In this document: positions 1 to 8,228 of the stretch, piece by piece
Numbering within the stretch: the first letter of the stretch is position 1
How the letters are laid out: every line of letters starts with the position of its first letter
Source of the DNA: Mediterranea sp. (in: CFB group bacteria)
Lineage (GTDB): Bacteria; Bacteroidota; Bacteroidia; Bacteroidales; Bacteroidaceae
DNA: 41,796 bases
Direction: 5' to 3'
Assembly: GCA_031261785.1 (NCBI GenBank)
Contig: JAISIZ010000120.1
Coordinates: 1 to 41,796 of the forward strand
Position numbers and translations under genes: made by a program
The notes under the pieces: model-generated
Told to the model about the DNA's origin: nothing
What the model saw: only the letters and a program-made list of their open reading frames with translations
Database searches by the model: none

Positions 1-305
1 TGACACGGATTTATATATTTTAGATCCGTGTTATCCGTGTCATCAGCGTCTAATGAGTTTCGCTTTGTCCGAATGCGCGCCTTTCGCCCCAAGCACAAAA
101 ACAGGCCGCACGAAGTATATAAGTACTTGCTATCTCTTCCGAAAGCCCTTATGCTGTCGGCGGGAAAAGCTCTCGGGATCGCGAAGCGTCCGTGCGATTC
201 GCGGTGAGCGAGGATAGGAAACTTTGGTTTTTTATCCATGTGCGAAGGGAGAGTATAGAATAAAAGTAGTACTTTTGCCGCAAACTTATAAAAAAGGCCC
301 CCTGT
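1..305. other. Intergenic region upstream of hpt with short repeats
   Basis: No convincing gene is seen here. Bases 1-10 and 33-42 form a perfect 10-bp inverted repeat (TGACACGGAT / ATCCGTGTCA), with a further ATCCGTGT copy at 24-31. This resembles the degenerate intergenic repeats found elsewhere in the window. A second hairpin-capable pair, CGCGAA / TTCGCG, lies at about 181-204. A -7-like promoter box for hpt sits near the right end. The reading frame starting at 224 is a frame shadow that runs over hpt. Confidence 0.5.
270..278 (+). promoter_or_regulatory. -7 promoter box (TAnnTTTGy) upstream of hpt
   Basis: TACTTTTGC matches the Bacteroidetes -7 consensus TAnnTTTGy and lies 28 bp before the hpt ATG. 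No good TTTG -33 element is found at 19-21 bp spacing, so only the -7 half is supported. Confidence 0.45.
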
Positions 306-839
306 ATGGAAACCATTCAAATCAAAGACAAACAGTTTGCCGTGTCTATCAAGGCACAGGACATCCAGGCCGAGGTGATTCGCGTGGCTGGCGAGATAAA
401 CCGCGACTTGGCCGGGCAATGCCCGCTCTTCCTCAGCGTGCTGAACGGTTCGTTCATGTTCACGTCCGACTTGCTGAAGCATATCACCATTCCTTGCGAA
501 GTCTCGTTCGTGAAGCTGGCGTCGTACCAGGGTGTCACCTCCACGGGGGTTATCAAGGAAGTCATCGGGCTGAACGAAGATATCTCGGGACGCACCATCG
601 TCATCGTGGAGGATATCGTCGACACGGGGCTTACCATGCAACGCCTGCTCGAGACGCTCGGCACCCGCAACCCCGCCGCCATACACATCGCCTCACTGCT
701 GCTGAAACCCGACAAACTGAAGGTTGATCTCGACATCGAGTACGTGGCGATGAGGATACCCAACGACTTCATCGTGGGATACGGCCTGGACTACGATGGA
801 TTCGGGCGCAACTATCCCGACATTTATACGGTGGTGTAG
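306..839 (+). CDS. hpt: Hypoxanthine phosphoribosyltransferase
   Basis: This 177-aa cytosolic purine-salvage enzyme transfers the phosphoribosyl group of PRPP to hypoxanthine (and usually guanine) to give IMP or GMP. The PRPP-binding signature IVIVEDIVDTGLTM is at about residues 98-111, and the early LNGSFMF segment is typical of the family. Length matches bacterial Hpt. The ATG at 306 gives the family-length protein and follows a -7 promoter box. It is followed on the same strand by adk after about 113 bp, an order common in Bacteroidales, so a purine-nucleotide and housekeeping operon is likely. Nothing is truncated. Identification is firm, but exact substrate preference cannot be read from the sequence. 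Confidence 0.95.
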   Translation: METIQIKDKQFAVSIKAQDIQAEVIRVAGEINRDLAGQCPLFLSVLNGSFMFTSDLLKHITIPCEVSFVKLASYQGVTSTGVIKEVIGLNEDISGRTIVIVEDIVDTGLTMQRLLETLGTRNPAAIHIASLLLKPDKLKVDLDIEYVAMRIPNDFIVGYGLDYDGFGRNYPDIYTVV

Positions 840-952
840 GGGAGTAATCAAGTAGTTAGAGTAGTTAAGTTAGGATCAAAGTAGTTCAAAATAGGATAGT
901 GGTGGCTACGAGGATAGCTGCTCTGATTAGAAGATAATAGCAAACAGAGAAC

Positions 953-1531
953 ATGTTGAACATTGTAATTTTTGGCGCTCCCGGTTCAGGAAAGGGAACG
1001 CAGAGTGAGCGCATCGTCGCCGAGTATGGAATCAATCATATCTCCACGGGCGATGTCTTGCGTGCCGAGATCAAGAACGACACGGAGTTGGGCAAAACGG
1101 CTAAAGGATTCATCGACCAGGGGCAACTCATCCCCGACGAACTCATGATCGACATCCTGGCAAGCGTACTCGACGGCTTCGAGGGGAGCAAGGGGGTCAT
1201 CTTCGACGGTTTCCCCCGCACCATCGCGCAAGCCGAGGCACTCAAGAAGATGCTGGCCGAACGCGGACAGGAGGTGACGCTGATGGTCGACCTTGAAGTA
1301 CCCGAAGACGAGCTTATGACCCGGCTCATCAAGCGCGGCAAGGAATCGGGACGTGCCGACGACAACGAGGAGACCATCAAAAAACGCCTCGACGTCTACC
1401 ACAAGCAGACCGCCCCCCTCATCGACTGGTACAAGAAGGAGAAGAAACATTGCCATATCAACGGGCTGGGGACGCTGGAAAACATCTTCGGCGATATCCG
1501 CAAGGCGGTGGATGGGGTGAAATCTGTGTGA
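953..1531 (+). CDS. adk: Adenylate kinase
   Basis: This 192-aa cytosolic enzyme catalyses ATP + AMP <=> 2 ADP. The P-loop GAPGSGKGT is at residues 8-16, the AMP-site motif DGFPRT is at about 84-89, and an R-rich LID hinge follows (TRLIKRGKESGRADDNEE). The LID is the short form without the four zinc-binding cysteines, which fits the 192-aa length. The start ATG at 953 begins the canonical MLNIVIFGAPGSGKGT. It lies between hpt and obgE on the same strand. Essential housekeeping gene, complete. Confidence 0.97.
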   Translation: MLNIVIFGAPGSGKGTQSERIVAEYGINHISTGDVLRAEIKNDTELGKTAKGFIDQGQLIPDELMIDILASVLDGFEGSKGVIFDGFPRTIAQAEALKKMLAERGQEVTLMVDLEVPEDELMTRLIKRGKESGRADDNEETIKKRLDVYHKQTAPLIDWYKKEKKHCHINGLGTLENIFGDIRKAVDGVKSV

Positions 1532-1596
1532 ATCTGTGTAATCTGTGGTGAACTCCCGCTAATCACCAATCACTAATCACTAATCACCACCCCAAC
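1510..1596. repeat. Short direct repeats in adk-obgE gap
   Basis: From the adk stop region onward the sequence repeats ATCTGTG-type words (ATCTGTGTGA, ATCTGTGTAA, ATCTGTGGTGA). It then repeats AATCACTA/AATCACCA words four times just before the obgE start. A similar ATCAC/ATCACT run precedes rhaT at about 26358-26390. These are simple intergenic repeats of unknown role. Confidence 0.6.
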
Positions 1597-1597
1597 C

Positions 1598-2794
1598 ATG
1601 CCCAATTCAAATTTCGTAGATTACGTAAAGATATACTGCCGCTCGGGTAAGGGCGGAAGAGGCTCCGCGCACATGAGGCGGGAGAAGTACGTCCCCAAGG
1701 GAGGACCCGACGGAGGCGACGGAGGACGTGGCGGACACGTCATCCTCCGAGGCAACCGCAACTACTGGACGCTGCTGCACCTAAAGTTCGACCGGCACGC
1801 CATGGCCGGACATGGCGAGGCGGGAAGCAAGAACCGCAGCTTCGGCAAGGACGGAGCCGACAAGGTGATCGAGGTGCCCTGCGGAACGGTGGTCTACAAC
1901 GCCGAGACCGGAGCGTACCTCTGCGACGTCACCGAGGACGGGCAAGAGGTCATCCTCCTGCGCGGCGGACGTGGCGGACAGGGCAACTGGCACTTCAAGA
2001 CCTCCACCCGGCAGGCACCGCGCTATGCGCAACCCGGTGAGCCGATGCAGGAGATGACCGTCATCATGGAGCTGAAGCTGCTGGCCGACGTCGGATTGGT
2101 GGGATTTCCCAACGCCGGGAAATCGACACTGCTCTCGGCGGTCTCGGCCGCGAAGCCCAAGATCGCCGACTACCCCTTCACCACCCTCGAGCCGAACCTC
2201 GGCATCGTCTCCTACCGCGACGACCGCTCGTTCGTCATGGCCGACATCCCCGGCATCATCGAGGGCGCCAGCCAGGGCAAGGGCCTCGGACTGCGATTCC
2301 TCAGGCATATCGAGCGCAACTCGCTACTGCTTTTCATGGTACCCGCCGATAGCGACGACATACGCCACGAATACGACGTGTTGCTCGGCGAGCTACGCAC
2401 CTTCAATCCCGAGATGCTCGACAAAGGACGGGTGCTGGCCATCAGCAAGAGCGACATGCTGGACCAGGAGCTGATGGACGAGATAGAGCCGACACTGCCC
2501 GAGGGCGTGCCGCACGTCTTCATCTCGTCCGTTACCGGACTGGGCATCACCGTGCTCAAGGACATCCTGTGGCAAGAACTGAACAAGGAGACCAACCGCA
2601 TAGAGACCACCATCGTGCATCGCCCCAAAGACGTGAGCCGGCTTAGGCTGGAACTGCAAGAGATGGGAGAGGACGACGACCTGGCTCCCGGAGCGACGGA
2701 CGACCTTGATGATTTCGACGACCTCGACGACGACTTCCCATACGACGAGGAGGAAGCCGACGAGGAGGAGATGGAAAAGTGGGAGCGCCCATGA
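1598..2794 (+). CDS. obgE: Obg family GTPase (ObgE/CgtA)
   Basis: This 398-aa GTPase associates with the large ribosomal subunit and takes part in ribosome assembly and stress control. The N-terminal Obg domain (about residues 1-157) is glycine-rich with repeated GGRGG-type turns (for example GGDGGRGG and GGRGGQGN). The G domain carries G1 GFPNAGKST (about residue 168) and G3 [10 protein letters not shown]. The C-terminus is a strongly acidic tail rich in Asp-Asp repeats instead of an ordered OCT domain, as seen in many Bacteroidetes homologues. Its TGA stop overlaps the ATG of pgeF in an ATGA, implying translational coupling. Complete. Confidence 0.96.
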   Translation: MPNSNFVDYVKIYCRSGKGGRGSAHMRREKYVPKGGPDGGDGGRGGHVILRGNRNYWTLLHLKFDRHAMAGHGEAGSKNRSFGKDGADKVIEVPCGTVVYNAETGAYLCDVTEDGQEVILLRGGRGGQGNWHFKTSTRQAPRYAQPGEPMQEMTVIMELKLLADVGLVGFPNAGKSTLLSAVSAAKPKIADYPFTTLEPNLGIVSYRDDRSFVMADIPGIIEGASQGKGLGLRFLRHIERNSLLLFMVPADSDDIRHEYDVLLGELRTFNPEMLDKGRVLAISKSDMLDQELMDEIEPTLPEGVPHVFISSVTGLGITVLKDILWQELNKETNRIETTIVHRPKDVSRLRLELQEMGEDDDLAPGATDDLDDFDDLDDDFPYDEEEADEEEMEKWERP

Positions 2795-3600
2795 CCCCGC
2801 TCACCGCCGACCGCCGAATGTTGGGATACGACCTTATGCGCGCATATCCCGACATTTCGTGTTTTACCACCACCCGGCACGGAGGCGTAGGCGAGGGCGC
2901 CTACGCCACGTTCAACTGCTCGCACTACTGCGGCGACAGCCCCGAGCACGTGCGGCGCAACCGCCAGCTACTGCTCGAGGCGCTGCCCGGCCCCGCTCCC
3001 GAACTCGTGGTTCCCACGCAAACGCATGGCACGCGGACGCTGCGCCTGACACCCGACTTTCGCGCCCTTACGCCCGAGCGCAAGGCGGAACGCCTGCAAG
3101 GCATCGATGCCCTGCTAACCGACCAGCCCGGCTACTGCCTCTGTGTCTCTACCGCCGACTGCGTCCCTATCCTGCTTTACGACCCCGAGCACCAAGCCAT
3201 CGCCGCCGTCCACGCCGGATGGCGGGGAACCGTAGCCGACATCCTGGGCCATGTCCTCGAGGAGATGCGACTCGCCTACGGTACCGCGGGCGACCGGCTG
3301 CTGGCCTGTATCGGCCCCAGCATCTCGATCGCGGCCTTCGAGGTGGGCGACGAGGTGTACGAGGCGTTCCATGCGGCAGGTTTCGACACGACACGTGTCT
3401 CCTGCCGGAACGCGGCGACAGGCAAGCGCCACATCGACCTTTGGGAGGCCAACCGCATGAGGCTCGCCGACTTCGGCGTACCCGACGAGCGGATCGAGCT
3501 GGCCGGCATCTGCACCTACAACAATCCCGACGATTTCTTCTCGGCCCGCCGATTGGGCATACGGTCGGGGCGAATGTTGTCGGGGATCACCCACCTATAG
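2791..3600 (+). CDS. pgeF: Laccase-domain protein PgeF/YfiH (purine nucleoside phosphorylase-like)
   Basis: This 269-aa protein belongs to the multicopper polyphenol oxidase (laccase)-domain family, PF02578. Relatives act as peptidoglycan editing factor (E. coli YfiH/PgeF) or as purine nucleoside phosphorylase/adenosine deaminase. The conserved zinc Cys/His set is visible in [14 protein letters not shown] and [10 protein letters not shown], and CIGPSI follows. The ATG at 2791 overlaps the obgE stop as ATGA. A GTG at 2779 would add four residues and is less attractive. The B3/4-domain gene follows after 12 bp, so the four genes probably form one transcript. Family is certain, physiological substrate is not. 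Confidence 0.9.
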   Translation: MTPLTADRRMLGYDLMRAYPDISCFTTTRHGGVGEGAYATFNCSHYCGDSPEHVRRNRQLLLEALPGPAPELVVPTQTHGTRTLRLTPDFRALTPERKAERLQGIDALLTDQPGYCLCVSTADCVPILLYDPEHQAIAAVHAGWRGTVADILGHVLEEMRLAYGTAGDRLLACIGPSISIAAFEVGDEVYEAFHAAGFDTTRVSCRNAATGKRHIDLWEANRMRLADFGVPDERIELAGICTYNNPDDFFSARRLGIRSGRMLSGITHL

Positions 3601-3612
3601 CTATTACCGAAT

Positions 3613-4305
3613 ATGGATAAAGAGATCCCATCCGTTCCGTTCACCATCACCCTCTCGCCACTATTCAAGGAAGCATGCCCCGATTTCGCGGGCGCCGCCG
3701 TCTACGCCACCGTCACCAACACGCCTTACAACGATGGGCTATGGGCGGAGATCGGCGTCTTTGGCGAGTGGCTCACTTCCACCACGTCGCTGGACGACAT
3801 CAAGCTACAGCCCGCCATCGCCGCCACACGCCAGGCCTACAAGCGTTGCGGTAAGGATCCCGGGCGCTACCGTCCCTCGGCCGAGGCGCTGCGCCGGCGC
3901 ATGGCTCGAGGCATCCCGCTCTATCAAATCGACACGCTGGTCGACCTCGTCAATCTCGTCTCTCTCCGTACGGGCTACTCCATCGGCGGTTTTGACGCCG
4001 ACCTCATCGCGGGTAGCCAGCTGGAACTTGGCATCGGACGAGCCGGAGAGGCGTTCGAAGCCATCGGACGCGGATCGCTCAACATCGAGGGATTGCCCGT
4101 CTATCGCGACGCCATAGGCGGTATAGGCACTCCCACGAGCGATCACGAACGCACCAAGATGAGCCTCGATACCACGCACATCCTCGCCATCATCAATGGC
4201 TACGGCGGTGCCCACGGCCTGGGCGAGGCCGCCGAGGAATTGCGCTCCCTGCTGCGCCGCTACGCCGCATCCAACGGGGATGCGGTGATGTTGTTTTTTC
4301 AATGA
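3613..4305 (+). CDS. B3/4 domain protein (PheRS beta-like)
   Basis: This 230-aa protein resembles the stand-alone B3/B4 domain (PF03483) of phenylalanyl-tRNA synthetase beta subunits, which is the editing domain there. Family-like segments are the central RYRPSAEALRRRM, the VDLVNLVSLRTGYSIGGFD stretch and the C-terminal half with GGIGTPTSDHERTKMS. Free-standing members may hydrolyse mischarged aminoacyl-tRNA, but that function is an inference from the domain. It starts 12 bp after pgeF and ends the plus-strand cluster. A short GC hairpin (CACCGCG/CGCGGTG, 4311-4331) follows the stop but has no T-tract. Confidence 0.8.
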   Translation: MDKEIPSVPFTITLSPLFKEACPDFAGAAVYATVTNTPYNDGLWAEIGVFGEWLTSTTSLDDIKLQPAIAATRQAYKRCGKDPGRYRPSAEALRRRMARGIPLYQIDTLVDLVNLVSLRTGYSIGGFDADLIAGSQLELGIGRAGEAFEAIGRGSLNIEGLPVYRDAIGGIGTPTSDHERTKMSLDTTHILAIINGYGGAHGLGEAAEELRSLLRRYAASNGDAVMLFFQ

Positions 4306-4485
4306 TACCCCACCGCGGATGGTTCGCGGTGTGTAGAGTGTAAAGGGAATGTACTAAGCTTGATTTTAACATTTGCATGTATAAAGCGAGACATATTATG
4401 TATTTTTTGAGACTGTTATTATAGAAAAAAAGCGGAACTTCGCGGCCGATATTTAACTTTCTCTAATTAATAACGTAAGTAAAAC

Positions 4486-4689
4486 ATGTCTATGATTGAA
4501 CAAGAACAAAAAGATGATCGCGACATTTATCAAGCACCAACTATCAGCACGATCATTATTCAGTTGGAACGGGGTATTCTGGCTAAGCCATCGGAAGCAG
4601 GATCCCAAGTCAGTGATTATGGTACTGACCCTACACAAGGAGGCGGCGAAGGATACACGGGCGATGGAAGCAATCCTTATGAACTCTGA
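4486..4689 (+). CDS. Small acidic protein preceding fimbrillin-like lipoprotein
   Basis: This 67-aa protein has no signal peptide or membrane segment. Its N-terminal half contains a hydrophobic stretch (TISTIIIQLERGILA) followed by a Gly/Asp-rich tail ending GDGSNPYEL. In my experience, small proteins with a 'PTI..I.IE.GILA' core and a glycine-rich acidic tail recur beside lipoprotein or fimbrillin genes in Bacteroidales and are usually left as hypothetical. The ATG at 4486 is chosen; an alternative ATG lies at 4492. A 59-bp gap separates it from the lipoprotein on the same strand, suggesting co-transcription. Base composition is lower in GC than the genes upstream. Function unknown. Confidence 0.65.
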   Translation: MSMIEQEQKDDRDIYQAPTISTIIIQLERGILAKPSEAGSQVSDYGTDPTQGGGEGYTGDGSNPYEL

Positions 4690-4748
4690 TTCGTCTTTAT
4701 GAAAATTAAAAAAAGAGTAATGAACAAACAGAAAGAAGAGCAAGAATC

Positions 4749-6686
4749 ATGAGAAGAAATCTTATTTATTTGTTGTGCGCTTCCGCCCTGATAGCCTTGG
4801 GCGGTTGTGAAAAAGGAATCTCCGTTGAAGACAATAACGAGAATCCTTCGAACGTCACCCCCGACGCCAACGGCATGGTGACCTACAATCTATCCGTGGG
4901 CACCGCGGGATATGGAGACGGAATGCCCACTACCCGCACCGACGCGTCTGCCATGAGTTTCACTCAAGTGCTGGACGATGAATACGCGATAACGACCACG
5001 CTCGAAGCCAGCCCTATGACGAGAGCGACTTCCGGAGCGCTCGAGAATGGGTCAACAGTGTTCATCGTGGCCTGCAACACCAGCAATGTTCCCGTCGGTT
5101 ACCAAAAGGCCACCGTGCAAAATGGCAATATGGCACTTGTCTTGCCTGTTGGTACGTACAACCTGGTGCTCATCTCGTATAGCGACCAGACGGATTTTAA
5201 CCCAGGGGATTACGTTTCGGGAACTCCGGGAACCACTACCTCTGGTTATACTCCCTTGACAGGTGGCGCGTTCCTGACGCAAGGAACATCGGCAGTTCCG
5301 TCCGACGCTAACGGCATCCTTGCCGATTACGTCGTATCCTATCTTCCGAATATCGCAATTACAGCCTCCTCTACGGCTGCCCCTCCCACCGCCCAGTTCA
5401 AGCACGCCTTCTCGGAACTGCAATGGACGTTGGTCGTGGATACCTTGGTAACCTTGGACGATAACGATGCCAAGCAGCGTTTGGGAACTTTCGGAGCTGG
5501 GTTCAGTTACAAATCGAAAGCGGAATCTATCTATCCCAAGATGGGAAATATCCCAGATGCTTACGCGGCTCTTAGCTCCCCTTTCTATTCTGGAACAAAA
5601 GATGAGGAAACCCCCGTCGTATTCAGTTATACATACGTGGCGAACAAGGCTACTTCTATGTATCGCGATACCATCCGTTTCGCGCCAGACATTAATAATC
5701 CGGTGCAGAGCCGTATCTATTTGAACAACATCACGATCGAGGATCCTCTATTTGATTCTCGGGTGATTCCTATCCCCGCATCGGGAATAATCTCGTTGCC
5801 TATCGGTTATGGTAATCCAATGAGTCCCCTTATTTTTAAGCCGGGATATAGGTACAAAGTGACGAGTACCGTGACGAAAAAGGTAACGTGGGCACTTTCC
5901 AATATATATTGGGACTCGGATCTTGGAACGTTAGTCTTTGCCACCAGAGATGGAGGGACGGATAATATCCCCAATACAGTGGTGGCTAATACTTCGTCTC
6001 CATACTACCAGGGCATATTCTTCAAATGGGGATCTTTGGTAGGCTTCGCGCCCATAGATAATGGAGGGGTTTATACACCAGCCAGTGATGGGGCAACTTA
6101 CAACGGTTACAATAGTTATGAGACGGATCCCTCTATTGTTGCTTCTGTCTCGGAATATTTGGAGCCTATAGATCTGGAACCCAGCGCGAACGCTATTCTC
6201 CAAAATGGCAAATATTGGTATGGTGATATTTGCGCCTACTTGACCAATGGAGTATGGCGTATGCCTAATAGTAAGATTTCTGATCCAATAGTGCCATATA
6301 AACCTCGTGAGACAAAACCCTGGAGAGAGAGTACGTCTCTTTGGGGATTTTGGATAAATAATTCAGGAACTGCTTGGGGTTCCCAGTCTATCAACAATAT
6401 AGACGGTAAAGGCGTACTCGATCCCATGTCTGTAGGCTATGTGAACACTCCATGGCATAACGACACTAATGCTCCAGCATTTCCACCGTCAGGTATGTTG
6501 GGGGAGCCTCGTGGGGAAAAAATGACTTTCGTAGGTACAACCGGGTTATATTGGTTTAGCGCAAGCCTGGGATATACTAATATAGACATGAGTCAGAATC
6601 TGATATTTAGTTATTCTTCTGGTGGTTGGAACCTTAGTAGTCAAAATCGCTATCACGCTTTACCCGTCCGTTGTGTCAAGTTCTAA
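4749..6686 (+). CDS. Fimbrillin (Mfa/FimA)-like lipoprotein
   Basis: This 645-aa surface lipoprotein has a signal peptide ending in a lipobox (ALGGC, Cys20), so it should be lipidated and exported. The N-terminal third carries Thr-Arg sites (PTTRTDAS, PMTRATSG) like those at which Bacteroidetes fimbrillin precursors are cleaved by Arg-specific proteases. The ENGSTVFIVACNTS strand resembles fimbrillin cores. The C-terminus ends YHALPVRCVKF, a signature also seen at the end of FISUMP/fimbrillin-associated domains. It is probably a pilus subunit or pilus-associated tip protein, but shaft versus tip cannot be told. Codon and base use is more AT-rich than in the flanking housekeeping genes. A strong terminator follows about 80 bp downstream. 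Confidence 0.75.
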   Translation: MRRNLIYLLCASALIALGGCEKGISVEDNNENPSNVTPDANGMVTYNLSVGTAGYGDGMPTTRTDASAMSFTQVLDDEYAITTTLEASPMTRATSGALENGSTVFIVACNTSNVPVGYQKATVQNGNMALVLPVGTYNLVLISYSDQTDFNPGDYVSGTPGTTTSGYTPLTGGAFLTQGTSAVPSDANGILADYVVSYLPNIAITASSTAAPPTAQFKHAFSELQWTLVVDTLVTLDDNDAKQRLGTFGAGFSYKSKAESIYPKMGNIPDAYAALSSPFYSGTKDEETPVVFSYTYVANKATSMYRDTIRFAPDINNPVQSRIYLNNITIEDPLFDSRVIPIPASGIISLPIGYGNPMSPLIFKPGYRYKVTSTVTKKVTWALSNIYWDSDLGTLVFATRDGGTDNIPNTVVANTSSPYYQGIFFKWGSLVGFAPIDNGGVYTPASDGATYNGYNSYETDPSIVASVSEYLEPIDLEPSANAILQNGKYWYGDICAYLTNGVWRMPNSKISDPIVPYKPRETKPWRESTSLWGFWINNSGTAWGSQSINNIDGKGVLDPMSVGYVNTPWHNDTNAPAFPPSGMLGEPRGEKMTFVGTTGLYWFSASLGYTNIDMSQNLIFSYSSGGWNLSSQNRYHALPVRCVKF

Positions 6687-6764
6687 GTCCATTATTATCT
6701 ACCCTCCTATTATAACGAAACCTTTTTTCTCTCTCTTTATAATTCAATAGGATTCATTCCCTGT

Positions 6765-6804
6765 GCGGGTGGGTTTGGCTTGATGCCAAGCTCACCCGCT
6801 TTTT
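6765..6804 (+). terminator. Rho-independent terminator after fimbrillin-like gene
   Basis: GCGGGTG (6765-6771) pairs with CACCCGC (6793-6799). An inner TTGGC/GCCAA helix extends the stem, and TTTTT follows. It lies about 80 bp after the lipoprotein stop. Confidence 0.85.
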
Positions 6805-6918
6805 GGTTTCCCCGAGTGTAGCACCCTGCCTTCACTGGTCGACTCGCCTGCGGACATTCTTCACGATCGAATGGATGCTCGAATCGATCGATGGTTTGAC
6901 ATCAGACCTTTTCGAAGC

Positions 6919-7114
6919 CGCGGACTGTTCACGCGAACCGCATGGACATTCATCAGGCCCGCGAACCGTTCACGCGAATTGCATGGCCATCTAACGGACC
7001 CGCGAACTGTTCACGCGAACCGCATGGCCATCTATCAGGCCCGCGAACTGTTCACGCGAACCGCATGGCCATCTATCAGGCCCGCGAACCGTTCACGCGA
7101 ACCGTATGGGCACT
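6919..7114. repeat. 41-bp tandem repeat, about five units
   Basis: Units start at 6919, 6960, 7001, 7042 and 7083; the last is partial. Each begins CGCGAACYGTTCACGCGAA and continues with GCATGGCCATC and a CAGGCC-type end. Units differ by a few substitutions. The period is not a multiple of three, so the open frames crossing it translate the repeat in all three phases and are not genes. Each unit contains an imperfect palindrome centred on GAAC-Y-GTTC. The array lies between the fimbrillin terminator and the 3' end of prmA. Confidence 0.9.
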
Positions 7115-7295
7115 TCGCGAACTCGATAGCCTCTCTCGCGAATGGCATGGAGAACGCGCGAGGAAAATAGTCCTCCGATCCCCATGCGGGCACACATCTT
7201 TGGTTGATTTTGGGGCCGATTCGCCCACGGATTTCTACGCATGACCCTATATTATCGTGCGTATTGGATGCGGACATCTCTTTTTGGTGGAAATT

Positions 7296-8141
7296 TCAAG
7301 GCGCGGTGAGCTTCAGCACGCTCCATCTGTTCTTCTCCTTGGCGTGTATGGAGGTGAGTCCGTGCTTCCGCGCTTCGTCGAGTAGGATGGGGATGTCGTC
7401 GGTGTAAAATCCGCTGAGATAAAGTTGGGCGCCGGGAACCATGACGGCAGCGTAACGGGCCATGTCGGCCAGGAGAATGTTGCGGTTGATGTTGGCTATC
7501 ACCACGTCGAACGGGTCGAGGCCGGTGAGGGCGGAGGCATCGCCTTGGAGGACGGTGATGCGCGACACGTTGTTGAGGGCGATGTTCTCGTCGGCGTTGC
7601 GTACGCACCACTCGTCGATGTCGATGGCCGTACAGGAGGCGGCTCCCCTCATGCGGGCGAGGATGGCGAGGATGGCGGTGCCGCAGCCCATGTCGAGTAC
7701 GGTTTTCCCCTCAAGGTCGGCCTCGAGCAGCTCCTCGAGGAGGAGGCTGGTGGTTTCGTGATGTCCGGTGCCGAAGGCCATTTGCGGGTTGATGACGATG
7801 TCGTACTCCGCCCGCGGAACGTCGGTGTGGAAGGTACTGTGGACCACGCAGCGGCCGGCCACGACGAGGGGCTGGAAGAAGTTGCGTTCCCACTCCTCGT
7901 TCCAGTCCTTGTCTTCGGCCTCGTGGTAGGTATAGTCGATGGTCGTGTCGGGAATCGGGAACCCGTCGACGGCGGCCTTGACGGCCGCTTCGTCCATCAG
8001 CGCTTGCTGGATGTAGGCGTCGATCCCGTCGGCGCGTTCCACGAAACTCTCGAATCCCGCGTCGGCCAGCAGAGCCGACAAAACATCATTGACGGTTTCC
8101 GTGCAAGGTTGTGTCCGGAACGTAAATTCTAAGTATATCAT
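7296..8141 (-). CDS. prmA: Ribosomal protein L11 methyltransferase
   Basis: This 281-aa SAM-dependent enzyme trimethylates ribosomal protein L11 (N-terminus and lysines) in the cytosol. The C-terminal Rossmann methyltransferase domain shows motif I VLDMGCGTAILAILA, the family segment NPQMAFGTGHHETT just before it, and the substrate-site ANINRNIL. The N-terminal ferredoxin-like L11-binding domain occupies about the first 100 residues. Length agrees with the family. The start gives MIYLEFTF, a typical Bacteroidetes PrmA N-terminus. It is the last gene of a minus-strand series; an inverted repeat separates it from the peptide transporter upstream. Confidence 0.93.
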   Translation of the reverse strand: MIYLEFTFRTQPCTETVNDVLSALLADAGFESFVERADGIDAYIQQALMDEAAVKAAVDGFPIPDTTIDYTYHEAEDKDWNEEWERNFFQPLVVAGRCVVHSTFHTDVPRAEYDIVINPQMAFGTGHHETTSLLLEELLEADLEGKTVLDMGCGTAILAILARMRGAASCTAIDIDEWCVRNADENIALNNVSRITVLQGDASALTGLDPFDVVIANINRNILLADMARYAAVMVPGAQLYLSGFYTDDIPILLDEARKHGLTSIHAKEKNRWSVLKLTAP

Positions 8142-8162
8142 CTTTGGAAATTAGGAATGAGG

Positions 8163-8227
8163 AATTAAGAATGAAGAATGAGGACTTGCGGCCATGCACC
8201 GCGATTCTTCATTCTTCATTCTTAATT
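8163..8227. repeat. Intergenic inverted repeat (AATTAAGAATGAAGAATGA)
   Basis: A perfect 19-bp arm at 8163-8181 is matched by its reverse complement at 8209-8227. The loop contains a smaller GCGG/CCGC pairing. It lies just after the transporter stop on the transcribed strand and could form a long hairpin, but no T-tract follows, so a terminator role is uncertain. Confidence 0.8.
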
Positions 8228-8228
8228 T

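Larger units (their letters stand above)
6687..7295. other. Non-coding gap between fimbrillin-like gene and prmA
   Basis: This roughly 600-bp convergent intergenic region holds the fimbrillin terminator and the 41-bp tandem repeat listed separately. The remaining sequence, about 7115-7295, has CGCG-rich words (CTCTCGCGAATGG, AACGCGCGAGG) like diverged repeat fragments. No credible gene is seen. Confidence 0.6.

Noticed and set aside
6803..7277. Several open frames across the 41-bp repeats
   Set aside because: They translate the same repeat in different phases on both strands; the period is not a multiple of three.
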